Below are positions 12,501 through 25,162 of a stretch of 64,000 nt of DNA, one piece after another. Each line of letters begins with the position of its first letter. Within the stretch, counting starts at the first letter, position 1. Source of the DNA: Pomacea canaliculata (Eukaryota; Mollusca; Gastropoda; Architaenioglossa; Ampullariidae); assembly GCF_003073045.1 (NCBI RefSeq), contig NC_037590.1:14328091-14392090 (forward strand), in the 5' to 3' direction. The notes under the pieces were generated by a model. The model had not been told where the DNA came from and did no database searches. It worked only from the letters and a program-made list of their open reading frames with translations. Position numbers and translations under genes: made by a program.

Positions 12501-15500
12501 AAAACTCTTTGGTGTGACCCCACGCGAACTCCCATGACCTCTGGGTCACGTCCTGTGGGTCTAACAACCTTTACCACTTTCTAACAACCTTTACCACTTG
12601 TACAATGTTTTCTGCTGTTACTGGCCAACGTCACTGTCCACTCCTCGATTTTATTTGTTTAATTCGCTACACTGTAATGCTGACTTGGGCTTCTAGGGTT
12701 CATCCACAGCTAATCCGGTCCGGATGATTTGCTACCTGTAGTGGTGAATACGATATCCTTGCCGGCTGAAAGTTTCATCTGGCCTGCAGATTGGCCACAC
12801 CTGTAGGTGCTGATCCCCTCCGCCGTGTTGACTTGGGGTCGTATCGCCGTCTCGTCCAATATTTGTCCGTCAGTTTGTACCCCGACGACTGCCGTTGTTA
12901 CAACACCGTGCAGAGTGTCGAGATAACTCAGGGCTACAGTACACCGTTCGTCCTTACAACTCAGGTTACCACACCTTCTGCGCTCTGTTACCCACACTTC
13001 AGGGGCACAAGACGATCTTTCTGTAGCACAAAACTACATCTCATTGTCCCTCCTTGCACCCTCTTCCTCTCCTTCCAGTTTTCCCAAGATCCATTTCGAC
13101 TCTCATGAGCGAGCTGGTGATAAAGTCCTTTCCACCTCCTGTGTTTGCCGTCAGGTGGTGCGCTCAGTAGTAGAGTGTCATCGTAACACTTGAACCGTTT
13201 TCACGGGATCAGTGCATTTTATGTCTTTGCCTCACTGCATTGAGAACTAAAAGGTCCTGGGTTTCAACATGGTCTCAGGATACCACCTCAGCGTGTGACA
13301 CCTCCGGGTATTACTGTTTTCTTAACCCTCCATCATCCCTTTCGCCTCACACTGCAAATCACTATAAATGAAAGCAACCGAAAAGTGCCTACCTCACCTG
13401 GCTCATTCGACATGGCTGTCCTAGCCTTCCTATACGCGCACGAACACACATGCACAACATACTTCCTACCCACTCTCTTCCTACCCACTGTCTCTCTCTC
13501 ATGCACAACATACTTCCTACCCATGCACTCTCTCTCACACTTCAAAAACTAAAGTCGTAAAATGACCCAAAAGGACGCCAGGTCATCAGTAATTTAGCCG
13601 GGTGCAAACTGCAGAATGCACACTCCGTGACCTTTCACGCCAGGGGTCGCTCCACAAGCCTCATAAACCTATGCAAGCAGTTTTACAGCAGAATTTGCTC
13701 TCAACCGAGAAGAGGTTCGAGTCTTCAAGACTTCCGTCATTGGGCGGGGGACGGCTGTACCTCTCATGGCCGGTGTTTGTGTGAACTCGCTGGTCCACAA
13801 TCCCACTCTTTGATATGTTGGCCGGTCAAATCCTTCCTTCTAAGCTCTAAGCTCTGGTGGCCTGTCTACGTCACGTGCTAGCTTCAACGCCATCTAGCGG
13901 GCAGACAGGAAGGGTAATTCATAACGGAATAAATGGTGACAACTGCGTATTTTTCGAATGGAGCACCTGCTTTTCTTATTAATAGAACCAAACGGAAATT
14001 AAAAAACGTTTTTCCTTTTATTTATTAAAGTGATTTTAGCTGAAAATAGTCATTATTTTTTCCTTTCTTCGTTCATTTCAAAATGAATTTCACGGAAGAA
14101 AAGAGGGTCGAACACCTCGATGCATTGTTGATATAACGAGTATTGAGTAATGAAAATTTCTTACTGCTGAAACCTGTCACATTGTCGTCTTTCTGAACAG
14201 TTCAATTATTTTAATAATGCTTCCAGGAAACGTTATCGAATCTTTCTGGATGATTTTTCCAATAAAAAAATGTAACTTTGTTTGTCTTGATTGTTTATTG
14301 CAACAGAAAATGAATGTGTGCATGTGTATGTTATTTGTTTTAATTGAGAACTATCAAATGGGATTCATCAATCAAGGGACCGCATTACGTGAAAGTAGGA
14401 AACAGACTTTTAACAGAAGACATTTGAAGTCAAATTATTATTTCTCTTTATTAAATTGTCTTTCTCCACACACAAAAATCTAGGTCTACATTTAATTCAA
14501 GAATATGGCAGACAGTGCACAATACCAGTACAAACAAGGGACACTACATACAGCTGGCAAAAGGTCAACAGACGGCCTACCTCCTGTCCCCTAGCGTTGA
14601 CTGTGCAGCCAATGTGCTGGTCCGTGCAGTCACTCGGCTGGACACACCGCTTGTTGACCAACACACTGACTTTGGTGATCGAATCAAATCTGTGTCTTGT
14701 CTGGCATACTGTGTGGTCTGAAACACCAAGAGACCTACACTACATGGTTTGACAAAAGCCGATACTACACTTAGAAGGAGACATATTGTCTCGTCTTTAA
14801 AGAAAGAGAGAGAAAGCTTTTATTGATTAATACTGATTCAGAATAATGTCTAAGACAATAGCCGGTCACAAAAGCAGACTTCACAACTGTTCAGTCTGTA
14901 AACAATTGAGGCATTTTCTACAATGCGCTAAAGTGCTAAACACTCCAACAGTCAATGCAAAAAAAAAAAAAAAAAAAAAGGGGAGGTTCCATAAAGTGCA
15001 ATTAATTTCGTCGTTCACCTTTTTATCCCTGGTTCTGCCACTCACTAGACTGACAGGAAATATTAAGGTCCTGGACTGTCATGGAGACACGCTATGCTCG
15101 CCATAATGTAGTAACCAACATGCAAAAACACACACAATGATCGTTCTCAGCCTCGTTCCATTCTCACCCATAATGTGACTCGACTCCACACCGGGCTTCC
15201 ACTTCGAAGAAAAGTTCAAATCAAGAAAAAATCATCTTTACTTATCTTTCCAGGCCTTTTTTTTAAGATGGTTTCTTTTTTCAGAAGTGCTTTGAAAACC
15301 GAGAAAGAATGAAACTGATTATGACACTTGAGGATCTGCAAGGTCAACTTTCTCGGCACTCCTTCAGAGGTCAAACTCTTAGAACACCTTTCCCCTCTCC
15401 GTTTGGATGTTATCTACAGTCTTTTGCACTTATCCCTGACTGCAACTACCCTTCGCTGTTAGTGTCACCACCTACTTCTGACTGAATTAGACAAGGGTCT

Positions 15501-17479
15501 GTAGAGGGGATCAACACCTATATTCTTGACGAGATTGGCAAACCTATAAAGTGCCTGCCAAGACAATATTAATGTCCCGCGAACCACTGACACATACAGG
15601 GCACTAAAGAATAGAGACTTTTGGGGGTTCGGGGCTGGGTCCAACTTTGCGTAGGTAGTCTTTTTTTTTCTCTTTTGAGCTTATATTATGATTACAGATG
15701 TGAGATGGAGTAGTGTTAGGGCAGTAATGAGCTCTGTCATCTGTGTGTTTGCGGACCTGGTTGTTTGTAGATGGTGATGAGCTGGACTGCGACTCTTGCT
15801 ATCAACTGACTACTCTAACAGTTCTAGAGCATGTCTTTGGTAGTATATCTCCCTCCGCTACCCCTCCCCAAACACACACAATTATTTTCTGCAAGAGAAT
15901 TTTTAACCCTCGTCCAAGTTATTTTCGAGAATTTCAGAGTAAGCACGTGGTAATAAACGGATCGTGCACACAAAAAACTGACCAGCCAGTTCCTTAAATA
16001 AACTGGTACATAAGTAAGCAAAAATTTTCAGATATTTCAGAAAGCTTTCAAAGGAAAAGACACCAAACCTCACAACTAGCATAATGAAACTCTTGGGGGT
16101 ACGGGCGGGTAATTAAGGGCCTTGGTAATAATGGGGTTTAGGATAAGTGAGGGACAGGGTTAGAGAGAGATTAAGGCAAGGCGCTGCCGCTGCTGGGCAC
16201 ACTAATGATTGTCAAGCAGCAGGTGAACTGGTGACAACATAATGCTGACATAGGGTCTTGTGATGAATGAAGCAACTGATATCTGCCTCACAGGTGAGAC
16301 AAAAAAAAGCACGCCAGACTGAGCGAGGGTGGGTGGGAAGGTGGTAGAGAAAGAAGGAATAAGGGAGAAAAAAACAACAGATGTCGAGATAATCGCCGGT
16401 GCCTTTTAAGGTTGTCTCCATGACGACAATGTTCAAGCGCAGTGCATTGACTATTGTAGTTTAATACAGGTGTTCAGAGAGATAACTACCCATGAATTGG
16501 CTTAAAAGAAATTTTTAACTCTAGACATTTTGCGTTCTCTTCACTATGATTCTGAGTTACTGCTCGCATTTGTTTTACTCTAAGATATGAGATATTGATG
16601 CCACTTTATGACCTGTTTATAAATTACAGTTATCTGAGACAACAATTATTCATTAGAAAACTTATTCACACGCTCACACCTCTTTCTCTCTATCTCACAC
16701 ACACACACATATGACAGGTTTATAAGTTACAGTTATCTGATACAATAATTATGAATTAAAAAATTAGAAACTCGTTCACTCACTCACTCCCCTTTCTCTC
16801 TCTCAAACACACACAAAGGGGTGCAAGGATTCATTCGGGCATATTGTGAAACTGCGCTTAGTGAAAAGACAATTTTCCTTTCTCCATCCCTCTCCACTTA
16901 CTTTTGGGACAGGTGAGATCCGGGGCCCAGTTATTACAGGAGTCGTTGTCGCTTTTATCGGGGCATGTCCAGCACGTGATGTCTGCAAGAAAAGAAATTC
17001 CGCTGTACAATAGTTCCTATAGGTGACAGACACTCCAGACTCACCAGAAACTTATGCTTTTGCCCAAACACTCTTCTTGCAACCCTATCAGCGTTAGCAC
17101 TACAACCACTGCAACTGAACCACATTCACCGTTTCCCACAACTGTTATTCTTGGCGAGCCAACATAGTTACTCTACAGAGGGGTAATAGTATATTCGGGT
17201 GAATAAAGTGCGCTTTTAGCACTATTCTCGCGGACTAAAATGTTTTAGTCATTTATACTCTTATCATCAACACGATACTTCTCTGACGTTCTCTTTGCAT
17301 TGTTATTTATTATTTACACAATTAACATAAGCAGTATATATAGACACACAGAGAGGGATCTCACCGCTGGCTGGTCTTTGGGTGGCAGGTTTGATGTAGA
17401 AATCGGCGCAGTGGCATCTCTCAGTGGCACACAGCAACATGATCAGCAGCAGCGAGCTCAACCACTGTAGTTCCGGCAT
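9542..17479 (-). CDS. secreted/anchored Ly6-uPAR three-finger protein, four exons
   Basis: Exons in transcript order: 17479-17365, 16982-16902, 14717-14581, 9745-9542; phases 1, 1, 0. They give exactly 178 residues and a TGA stop. The ATG opens a signal peptide (PELQWLSSLLLIMLLC). The mature part has twelve cysteines at residues 42, 45, 54, 63, 70, 90, 96, 103, 113, 116, 117 and 122, with Ly6/uPAR landmarks: ITCWTC at the start, NNWAPDLTCP, VLVNKRC before finger three, and the closing CVSCCDYSYCN (CC...CN). Two N-glycosylation sequons (N66, N129) are present. The C-terminus has a hydrophobic run (VMTVMIMFAILGL, about residues 158-170) followed by a short polar tail. This could be a GPI-attachment signal or a single membrane anchor. 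Family members act at the cell surface as modulators of receptors and ion channels, or in septate junctions; the ligand here is unknown. Splice sites are all GT-AG with good polypyrimidine tracts. Twelve rather than ten cysteines is within the range of uPAR-type domains. Confidence 0.87.
12561..12600. repeat. 20-bp tandem duplication
   Basis: CTAACAACCTTTACCACTT occurs at 12561 and again at 12581, head to tail, differing only in the base after the unit. Confidence 0.9.
13150..13320 (+). repeat. possible tRNA-derived SINE remnant
   Basis: A tRNA A-box-like stretch (GCGCTCAGTAGTAGAGTGTC, near 13160) is followed by a B-box-like stretch (GGTCCTGGGTTTCAACATGG, near 13251). Similar 'CTGGGTTCA' stretches with related downstream sequence occur near 42000 and 42285. 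The boxes are further apart than in a tRNA, so the element may be composite or decayed. Boundaries are approximate. Confidence 0.35.
13451..13545. repeat. imperfect direct repeat with TC-rich spacer
   Basis: TGCACAACATACTTCCTACC occurs at 13451 and 13502, 51 bases apart, within a low-complexity CTCTCT/CCTACCCAC tract. Confidence 0.8.
14718..16901 (-). other. intron 2 of the Ly6/uPAR gene
   Basis: Donor GTAAGT, acceptor GGTGTTTCAG. Contains a 21-base A run (14959-14979 on the plus strand) and a 103-bp tandem duplication (16616-16818). No other gene is seen. Confidence 0.8.
16616..16818. repeat. 103-bp tandem duplication ending in CA microsatellite
   Basis: TTTATAAATTACAGTTATCT at 16616 recurs as TTTATAAGTTACAGTTATCT at 16719. 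Similarity continues through an AT-rich middle and ends in each copy with a TC-rich and CA-rich tract. Two diverged copies lie head to tail in intron 2, just before exon 2 of the Ly6 gene. Confidence 0.85.
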
Positions 17480-20400
17480 ACTCCGGCTGGCTCCTGAGTC
17501 TCCTTCTCTCTCTCTTTGGTGGAAAGCACCAGTCGCTGGAATCCCTCACAACCCTTCACACCACTGAAGCCTGCTTCACTCACAAGGACAGCTACTGCAG
17601 TCCTCAAACCTTCGTTTGCAGATGTTACTAAACGGGTGCAACTACATGCACGAAGGATATTCCAGTGCCAGCTTCTTTAATCCGTGGTGAGAAGGCAGCT
17701 CTTCTACAGTTGTTCCCTGTTACTCAGAATCAGCTGAAAACAGCTCTTACAGGTACTACGCAGACCATTTCACATACTATTTGCTCTCTAGCGTAGTCCA
17801 GAAGAGGCTGCAGATGGATTCCAGCCATAAAGCCAAACTATTTTTCCATAAATTATGCTTATAAAGTTTGGGCAAGGCCTCAGTCATCCGCCCACCTGAC
17901 AGCTTTCTTCACACTAGGATGAAATGATTTTTGAGCTCGGTGGCAATTTCTACAAGTCATGTGCCTGGTCTGAAATGTATGTCTTTCGACAGGGCTGCAA
18001 TTTCTTCTTCAAGAGTGGACTTGCACACAGTGCCGGCTGTCTAGTTGGCTGCAAATTAATGGCCACGCAGATGGGAAGGGACCGGCCTCGGGAGCAATTT
18101 GTCTCCCGCCCGCGTCGGCAGTGTAAATAATATCTGCCGCACCGGCGGTCGTGCTGCCGATTTCTGCCAAACGCAGAGAGCGGACTGTTGCAGCAAATGC
18201 TGCAGCCGGGCTGCAACATATGCGAATCTTTTCTATCCTCTTCTCACTTCCGAAAAGTGGTGCCAGCGATTTAGCTCCTGTGGATGACGGATGACATCTG
18301 GGAAACAATCTGCAACAAAAGCAAAGAGTGTGAAAAGTATGTCTTCTCGGTCTTTTCATTTAGTCTTACCAGAAGGACATAATTTAAGTGCTGCGTCTGT
18401 CAATCTGGTATGAGGTCCAGAATGGTTCCCTGCAGCACATACGAACCCCAGGGTTTGAACGATTGCCGTGAAGAAGAAGCTCCCTCCCAAGACCAATCAA
18501 TATCTTCTTTCAGGCGTCTAGAGTGACAGTCAGGACTACGACTTCAACAGCAGATACGGTGTCAAGTGTGTGGGGAATGCACAAGGCAACCAGGGGAATG
18601 AAGAGGGGAGAGAAAGCACGGCATTAATCCTGTAAATTAAAGTGAAGGATGTAATATGGTGCGTTAGACCTAATATGGCTACCACCGGGTGTCAAGGATC
18701 GGATGAAACCCTGCTGCTGCTGTCAGCCTGGAGTGCCCTGTCTATTGTCTCCTAATCTGTCCACTATTTGTGGGCTCGGAAATCTTATCCCACCCATTCA
18801 GTACTCACCGTGTGACAAGTACCCACGTTGGTTCAGACCCGATTACAGTATTAATTCCAATAAAACTATCCTTACACTGTTCGTCCTAAACGATATTTTA
18901 AAAAGAACGAGTAACATGGCAGGGTAGGTGCCTCTACTCCATGTTTACAAGTCGTACCCAAAGCTTCGTAGCTGTGAAAACGAAAATGACTTCTCTTTTC
19001 AAAGCTATTCATGCGTGGTGCCGTGAATTTTTTTTTTTTTTTTTAACTTACACCAACAACATGCCGGATAGAGAATGTAGAAACTGTCATGAACTACAAT
19101 GAACGGCGTGAACAGTAACACCCGGATCAGTGGCATAATACCGCATCATAAACACCACACCAAGGGTGCAGTGCCTCTCGAGGCGACCATATGTCAACCC
19201 TGCATTTACGAAAATCCTCTGCTTCATGGCAATGAATGAAGTCAGTCGCAAACAGCAGGTATGAGGACAGGGGCAATCATCGACATTTCAAGTTAAATTG
19301 TGCAATGAATGTTACGGTCCCCCAACCCCTTGTTCACCCATTCCACCCAACAAATAATTTGCTTTCATAATTTGGGCAAAGTAAATTAACATGATGAGAA
19401 GGGCAGACAACAAACATCTTATATGACATCTTCAGACTAAGTCCCTGGTCCTCAGGATTCGATCGAAGGGTTCTGTCCTGCGAGGCAGCAGAAAGGACAA
19501 GCCAATCGTCTTTAGCATTAGGGGAGATATCATCTACTTTCTCTAGCCTCTTACAGTAGAGGAAAAGCCACTCGTGATCGTCTGCTGTAAAAAGATGTAC
19601 ATCTCTAGGGATGATACAAACATTTTCACCTTCTGAAGCAGGTTTATAGTAGATAGAACTCTCAAGGAAATAATTATTCCGAGCAAGTTTTGAGCTAAAC
19701 GTTCATCGTTAAATAATAGACTCGCTGCTTGGCAAGCATGTAAAATTCAACAAGACAAGAGAATCCGGAAATTAAAATCTCTCTCGCCGTTTCCTTACTG
19801 TACTGCACTATGGCCCTTGAATCAATCCATCTATCAATCAAAATACTATAATCCTACAAGTGGTTTTAAAATTCAAGTAAAAACAAACACTGGATGTACT
19901 GCAATTTACTGTGTGCGTAAACCAAGAAAAGACAACGGAAGCTGATTAAAAGTTGAAAAAGGCCATTGGACTTGCCCCAAATTTCAAGCAACATATCTGA
20001 TCATCTTGTTTCTCTGTCTACGGGATAAGAATCACACGTAGCTGCTTTCTTATATGCCTCTATGGCTTGATATGAAAGAGTTTGAAAAAGTTCGTGTTTA
20101 TTTCTTTCCTCCACCCTCTTTATTCCCCTCTCTCTCTCTCCTCCCATCTTTCCTCTCTCTGTGCGGAGGCATCTCTCTCTCCTATTTGACCCTATGAAAG
20201 CAGTTATTTCAAGTTGTTCCTTGTGGTTGTCAGACACTCCTCATACACCGCAAACTGCTGATGGCGCATCGTGATTGATTACTTTGAAAAGCTGACTAAT
20301 CATTTAGCCATCAGCACTGGCTTTCGAAAACATATGCTTGATGTCCCCCAAGCGACCCAAGATCTACCTGTCACACCTTAATCCCACGATTAGCATGATA

Positions 20401-23400
20401 ATCCGTTCAACATACGTCTATCTAGGTTGCTCGGTAGTACTTCGCTTTGACTGTGCGGCTTTCAACCGTAAGTGCTAGAGCAGAAGCACAAGAAAGCCGT
20501 TAACACTAAACAACATACAACACCAACGTGAAAACTGCTTTTACCTTCAACAGCTTAGAGCAGTTAGCGAGCGTGCACATTCAAACAGTTACTGGCGGTC
20601 CCGCAGAACGAGAGCAGCTGTAGCAGACATGTAGCTCCCTCTGAAACTGGCTGTACAGCGGTAGATTGCAGTGGTGGTGGAGGAGGTGGTGTTGTGGTGT
20701 AGGAGGTAGGGAGGCTCCTGGTAGGGCTGAGTGTCGTGGATTTGTCAACACGAGGGCCCGATCTCGGCAAACGCACAGCGCACAGCCCTGTCACACACCG
20801 CCGCCGCTCTCTCGTGGGTCTTCATCCGACTGCACGGCTTGTGACGGCGCGAGGCCGAGGCGAGGGGCTTGCTGTACCGCTGGCGTCTGTGACCTTCCCA
20901 ATGAGTCACTCCCTGGTGTCGGCTGCTGCCAATACTCCACCACACCAACCCGCGCGCGTGTGTGTGAGAGAGAGAAAGACGCAGTTAGCAGTCAACCCAC
21001 ACGTCACTACCAGCCTGTGAGCAAGAGAGAGCAGGCAGGCGCGCGCACACACACACATGCACGCGCACTGTGCTAAACAAAAATCAATCCACAAAACGTG
21101 CTGCGTGATGATTACATTGATGACTGGTATCTTGATGGAATGGCCAAAGATTGCCAAAACCATTGAGGCCTGATCTTGGCTGAATGATGCTAATCAGATG
21201 CAGCAGAGTCCTGTAATTGCATTTCCGCAGACGTCAAAAGCAAAGAGTCGTTAACAGACCATGGTGGTCTTATAATTGCATTACTGTAGACTAACCCTAA
21301 TTGCCAGATGTCTTAACGATGATCCAACGTTATGCATGAGTGCAGCTCAGCTGAATCGTCCCTATAAGGGTGAGTAGTATTGGTGACTGTAAGAATTCCG
21401 ATGTAAGTCGTCAGCGTGAACTTGATGAAGGGCGCACTACATTTGAAAATTATCACTGATAATATGATTGTCGAAAGTCACGCCTGTGTGCGAATTATGC
21501 TCCAACTTCATCCATCCTTGCATGCTCACATAACGGGTTGGCTTTTTGATTCATTTTTTTAAATCAAATTTTCGATTTTTGCACTCGTTGCTTAGTCTTT
21601 ATAAAATAAAGGTTGACTTCCAAGCAAGACCCAACACTGAAACAAAAAACGTTTTTAAAGAGTTCAAATTCTTCAAGTATTTCTAAAGCAACCCCCCCCC
21701 CTTTTTTTTTCCTCTTCTCTTTTTATTTTATTTTTTTATTTTTTTTTTGGTAGGTGGCTAGCTGACAGACCAGCATGTTCGGGATCCCTCTGCACAGCGA
21801 GTTGTTTTATGAGTTAATAAGTTAATGAATAGTGGACAGAAAATACAAAGCTGACAGGGCGTCACTTTATAGCAAACTCCGGATACCCCGTTAGGTCACG
21901 TGCTGTCCTGCTCTGTATCTGAACATCAGAGACACAACAACACCCGTCCGGTGCACACAGCACACACCTGGAGGCCGAGGACAGGAAGGGGAAGTTGTGT
22001 GTGGGGAAGGGGAGGGTCTCGTGATGTTGACGACCTCTAGGCGTCCGCACCCGGAGGATTGCTTGAGGAAGGAGCGTTTGGGAGACCATTCCGACCGGCC
22101 AAAGGTGGACTGCGGCAAACAGCTCAAGAGCGCCGTGTTTTCATATCCAATCCCCTGATTACTTTTAATTAGTTCTGACGGGCAGCATACTCCCCGTTGT
22201 TAGCCGCCTGGGTTGACACAGACATGCCATGATTGCTTACCACCATCTCTTTTTTTGTTTTTAACGAAGCAGAAAATAAATGTTGAATAGTTGGGAAAGT
22301 CAACTCGCAGAGCAAGCTTGCCTGGGCGGACAATGCCGCAGTGAAAATGGATTTGCCGGAGCAGGCGGCTGTTTTGCTGACCGACCTCCTCTTTCTATCA
22401 ACTTCTCTCTCCTTCCGTCTCTGTATCAGGCTCTCGATCTTTCCTTACATTCTCTCATGTGCATGTGTGCGTACACATGCATATGCAAAAGTTAATAAAC
22501 AACTTCAGGAAACAATTTAGGTCAACATCGCCACCCTACATCCATAATTTTATTTTCTTCTCTCTCTCTCAGCTCCCTCCGTGGTCTCTCTCGTGCTTTC
22601 TGGAGCAAAACCTATATTCAGAACTCTCAATCTAACTAAAATTCCTTCATTTATTTGTCAGTGTCTATGAATTAATCAAGCGATCAAGAATCCCCAGACC
22701 TCTTTTTTTATTGACACTTTTGACCGGAACGTGACAACCAATATTCTATAAGTACAACAAACTAATTTGTTTTTTTTTTTTTAAGAAAAACCTAAAGGCA
22801 CTAAAGGCAAGCCCTCCTAAGCCCTCTGGTGTTCGGACAGAGTTTTCTCGGCGCGCACACTCGGCTCTCACGCCATCAGCCGAGGGCTGAGGCAGGTCTC
22901 TCCTCCTAAAAACACACGACATCGCACAGGACACGCACGTTTTCACTCGTCGCGTGAGTGTGGTTGTTGTAATCAGCAATTTAACTCCCCTCCCCATCAA
23001 ATCACTAATCTTTGAATTCGTGGGTCATGTTGATATTTCCCCACCCGACCCCTAGCCCGCGAAAAATCTCGACTCTCGGCTATCGTGCCCTACAGAGCAT
23101 ACACTCAAACAAGGAAGAATGAAACAGAGGAACAAAGCAACTAAAAGCAACTTTCACACTTTTGCTTGTCACGAACTCAGTTCGAGATAAGACTTTCATT
23201 CTCGTCTTTATAAAGTATTTTACAAAAAACATTATCGAGACATTAAACACACAATAATGTCTGTCTCTCTCTCTCCCTCTCTCTCTCACACACACGGACT
23301 CACTCGTTACTCTCATTATTAAGCTATATTTTTTATTGTTTACACAAGAATAAAGATATTCTTTTTTTATCACTAGCGTGTTTTCCGCAGATAAGTATGT

Positions 23401-23882
23401 TTCACTTTTACACGACGAAAGGTTCAAACATTTGGATGCAGTTTTATTTTTCTAATGACTAGGTAAAGAGTGCAAGATACTATTTTCCCCAAATCTGAGT
23501 GAATACCACTTTTCCATTTTCGAGATATCCGCATACAAACATCCCCATGCACAAAAGGGTCAAAATCGTGAGGGAGCGATATATTTGGTTCACATAGCTT
23601 TCCCGCTCGTCTACCAGCTGAAGCTTTCAAAACATATAAGTATCATTGCACTAACCTGACCTCTTTCTGTGTATGGAAGTGTTTTCTCGACAGCGAAAGA
23701 GGGGTATTCACCCAAATGTGGGTAAATATTATCCTGCAATGAGCTTCACCCAACCATTCTAATAATATTGTTTATCCCCTCCTCTAGTCATTTAACATCT
23801 CCGCAGAGCTAGATACTCGAATACGTCTCCTTAATAACTGATTCTACTTCAAACAAACCCCTTCCAAAAAATATAAATACAA
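17480..23882. other. non-coding upstream region with GC-rich patches
   Basis: Upstream of the Ly6 start; its promoter must lie near 17500-18000, but I see no clean TATA/initiator pair. GC-rich patches at about 18040-18240 and 20640-21060 carry overlapping ORFs on both strands, a sign of composition rather than coding. Pyrimidine and CA/TG microsatellites occur at about 20103-20180, 20950-20990, 21040-21065, 22558-22575 and 23262-23295. No exon with matching splice sites and domain content was found. Confidence 0.5.
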
Positions 23883-25007
23883 ATGGGGGAGTGTTGTGTA
23901 GGTCGCATTGTAGGAGCTCATAGAGAAGATAGTTTCTCACAAGTATGTAGTCCTGTATCGGCAGTGTTTGGATCACCAGGCTTCGTCTCAAGTACCCATT
24001 TCTGTGATGCAGACTTAGTTCAGATTACAAAGCTGTATAGCCATCAAGCAGTGTCAACATCTGCTGAAGACACTATAGATCCCCCTGCTGACACCATGAA
24101 GTGTCACAATGACACTCGCTATCTGATGCCGCACGTGTCGATGGCACGAGGACATCTTAGGATGATAAGAAGACTCATCTCTACTAATGTTATGTCAAAG
24201 ATCTCGACACTGATGTCACCTGAGTGCAAAGTGAAGAGTGCACACAGCACTTACCACATTCACACTCAACAGATAATTAAAATCTTTTTAAAAGAAGCCA
24301 ACAAAAAGTTAAGACTTCAATTTCTTTCGTTTAGGGAATGGTTGGTACTTTTCTGCCTAATAATATCAAATTACCAGAGAGGAAATAATTACCACAGAAC
24401 TGTCGCATTGAATTCTGAAGCACAGACAAAGAATGCTGTCGCTATTATAGAAATCATAAAAAAAAGAACGGTGGTGTCCTGCGGACAAGGCGGGGTTGGA
24501 GTTCCTGGCAGCAGCCACAGGGCACTGGCGACAGGGACCCGGGCTGATGTTAGTTTGGCCTTTTTGTGTTGTCGCGATGGTACAAATTGCGGGCTTAACG
24601 GCGCTAGTGTATGGCTAGAGGACGGGATTAAGGCCGTTTGTTGCAACCTAGCGGGCTGCCGAGGGTCGCTTCGTCCTCCAGCGAGTACCCCTGATGTTCC
24701 CACACTCTATTGTCACACCAAACACAGCTCTTTCTACACCGTGGAATCCGATCAACAAAGAAAACAATTTTCCTGTAAATCCAAATCAACAGTGATGTGG
24801 GTCATTACCGAGAGTATTTCGACGCACTATGAAAAAAAAAACCAAAACACCAGCAGTTTGGGTAAACAAGAAAGTCAATTATATTTTTTACTCCCTCAGT
24901 GCAAACGAAAAAGATTGACAGGAACAGAGGTCGTGGAAGATAAAGACAGACAAACTATAGACAGGCAGCCAGGCAAGCAGACAGACCACATAATGAGACT
25001 GGATTAA
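23883..25007 (+). CDS. isolated 374-codon ORF, coding status doubtful
   Basis: An uninterrupted ATG-to-TAA frame of 374 codons, unusually long for this AT-rich DNA. The translation shows no signal peptide, no membrane segment and no domain I recognise. A cysteine-containing patch (CCRDGTNCGLNG, later AVCCNLAGC) lies in the GC-rich part at about 24480-24710. The start and end parts look like translated non-coding sequence (runs of Lys, Gln, His, Ser). There is no obvious promoter, Kozak context or poly(A) signal tied to it. It may be a lineage-specific gene, part of a decayed repeat, or chance. Confidence 0.15.
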   Translation: MGECCVGRIVGAHREDSFSQVCSPVSAVFGSPGFVSSTHFCDADLVQITKLYSHQAVSTSAEDTIDPPADTMKCHNDTRYLMPHVSMARGHLRMIRRLISTNVMSKISTLMSPECKVKSAHSTYHIHTQQIIKIFLKEANKKLRLQFLSFREWLVLFCLIISNYQRGNNYHRTVALNSEAQTKNAVAIIEIIKKRTVVSCGQGGVGVPGSSHRALATGTRADVSLAFLCCRDGTNCGLNGASVWLEDGIKAVCCNLAGCRGSLRPPASTPDVPTLYCHTKHSSFYTVESDQQRKQFSCKSKSTVMWVITESISTHYEKKNQNTSSLGKQESQLYFLLPQCKRKRLTGTEVVEDKDRQTIDRQPGKQTDHIMRLD

Positions 25008-25162
25008 CGTTTGCCAAATTAAAATAACTGAAAACTATTGAGCTAAAAATATTTTTTAAAAAAACGTGATGTATACAAGGATGCCGACAATAGCATTAAA
25101 AACTGGAGGCTTACCTGTACCTGACAAGGGGTTATATGAAGAATTTATCTTTTTAGCTAAGG

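Larger units (their letters stand above)
9746..14580 (-). other. intron 3 of the Ly6/uPAR gene
   Basis: 4.8 kb intron with donor GTAGGC and acceptor TTGACAG. It holds a 20-bp tandem duplication (12561-12600), a SINE-like element (about 13150-13320) and a 21-bp repeated motif (13451-13523). Short ORFs on both strands show no domain or splice support. Confidence 0.75.

Noticed and set aside
12710-13108. Overlapping cysteine-containing ORFs in the Ly6 intron, considered as the missing Ly6 exon
   Set aside because: The true exon 3 was found at 14717-14581 with exact phases and the KRC motif; these ORFs lack fitting splice sites.
18009-18359. 116-codon minus-strand ORF in a GC-rich patch
   Set aside because: Overlapping ORFs on both strands, no domain, no splice partners; explained by base composition.
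20564-21163. Cluster of overlapping ORFs of 65-136 codons on both strands
   Set aside because: GC-rich low-complexity DNA with CA/GA microsatellites; six-frame openness without coding features.
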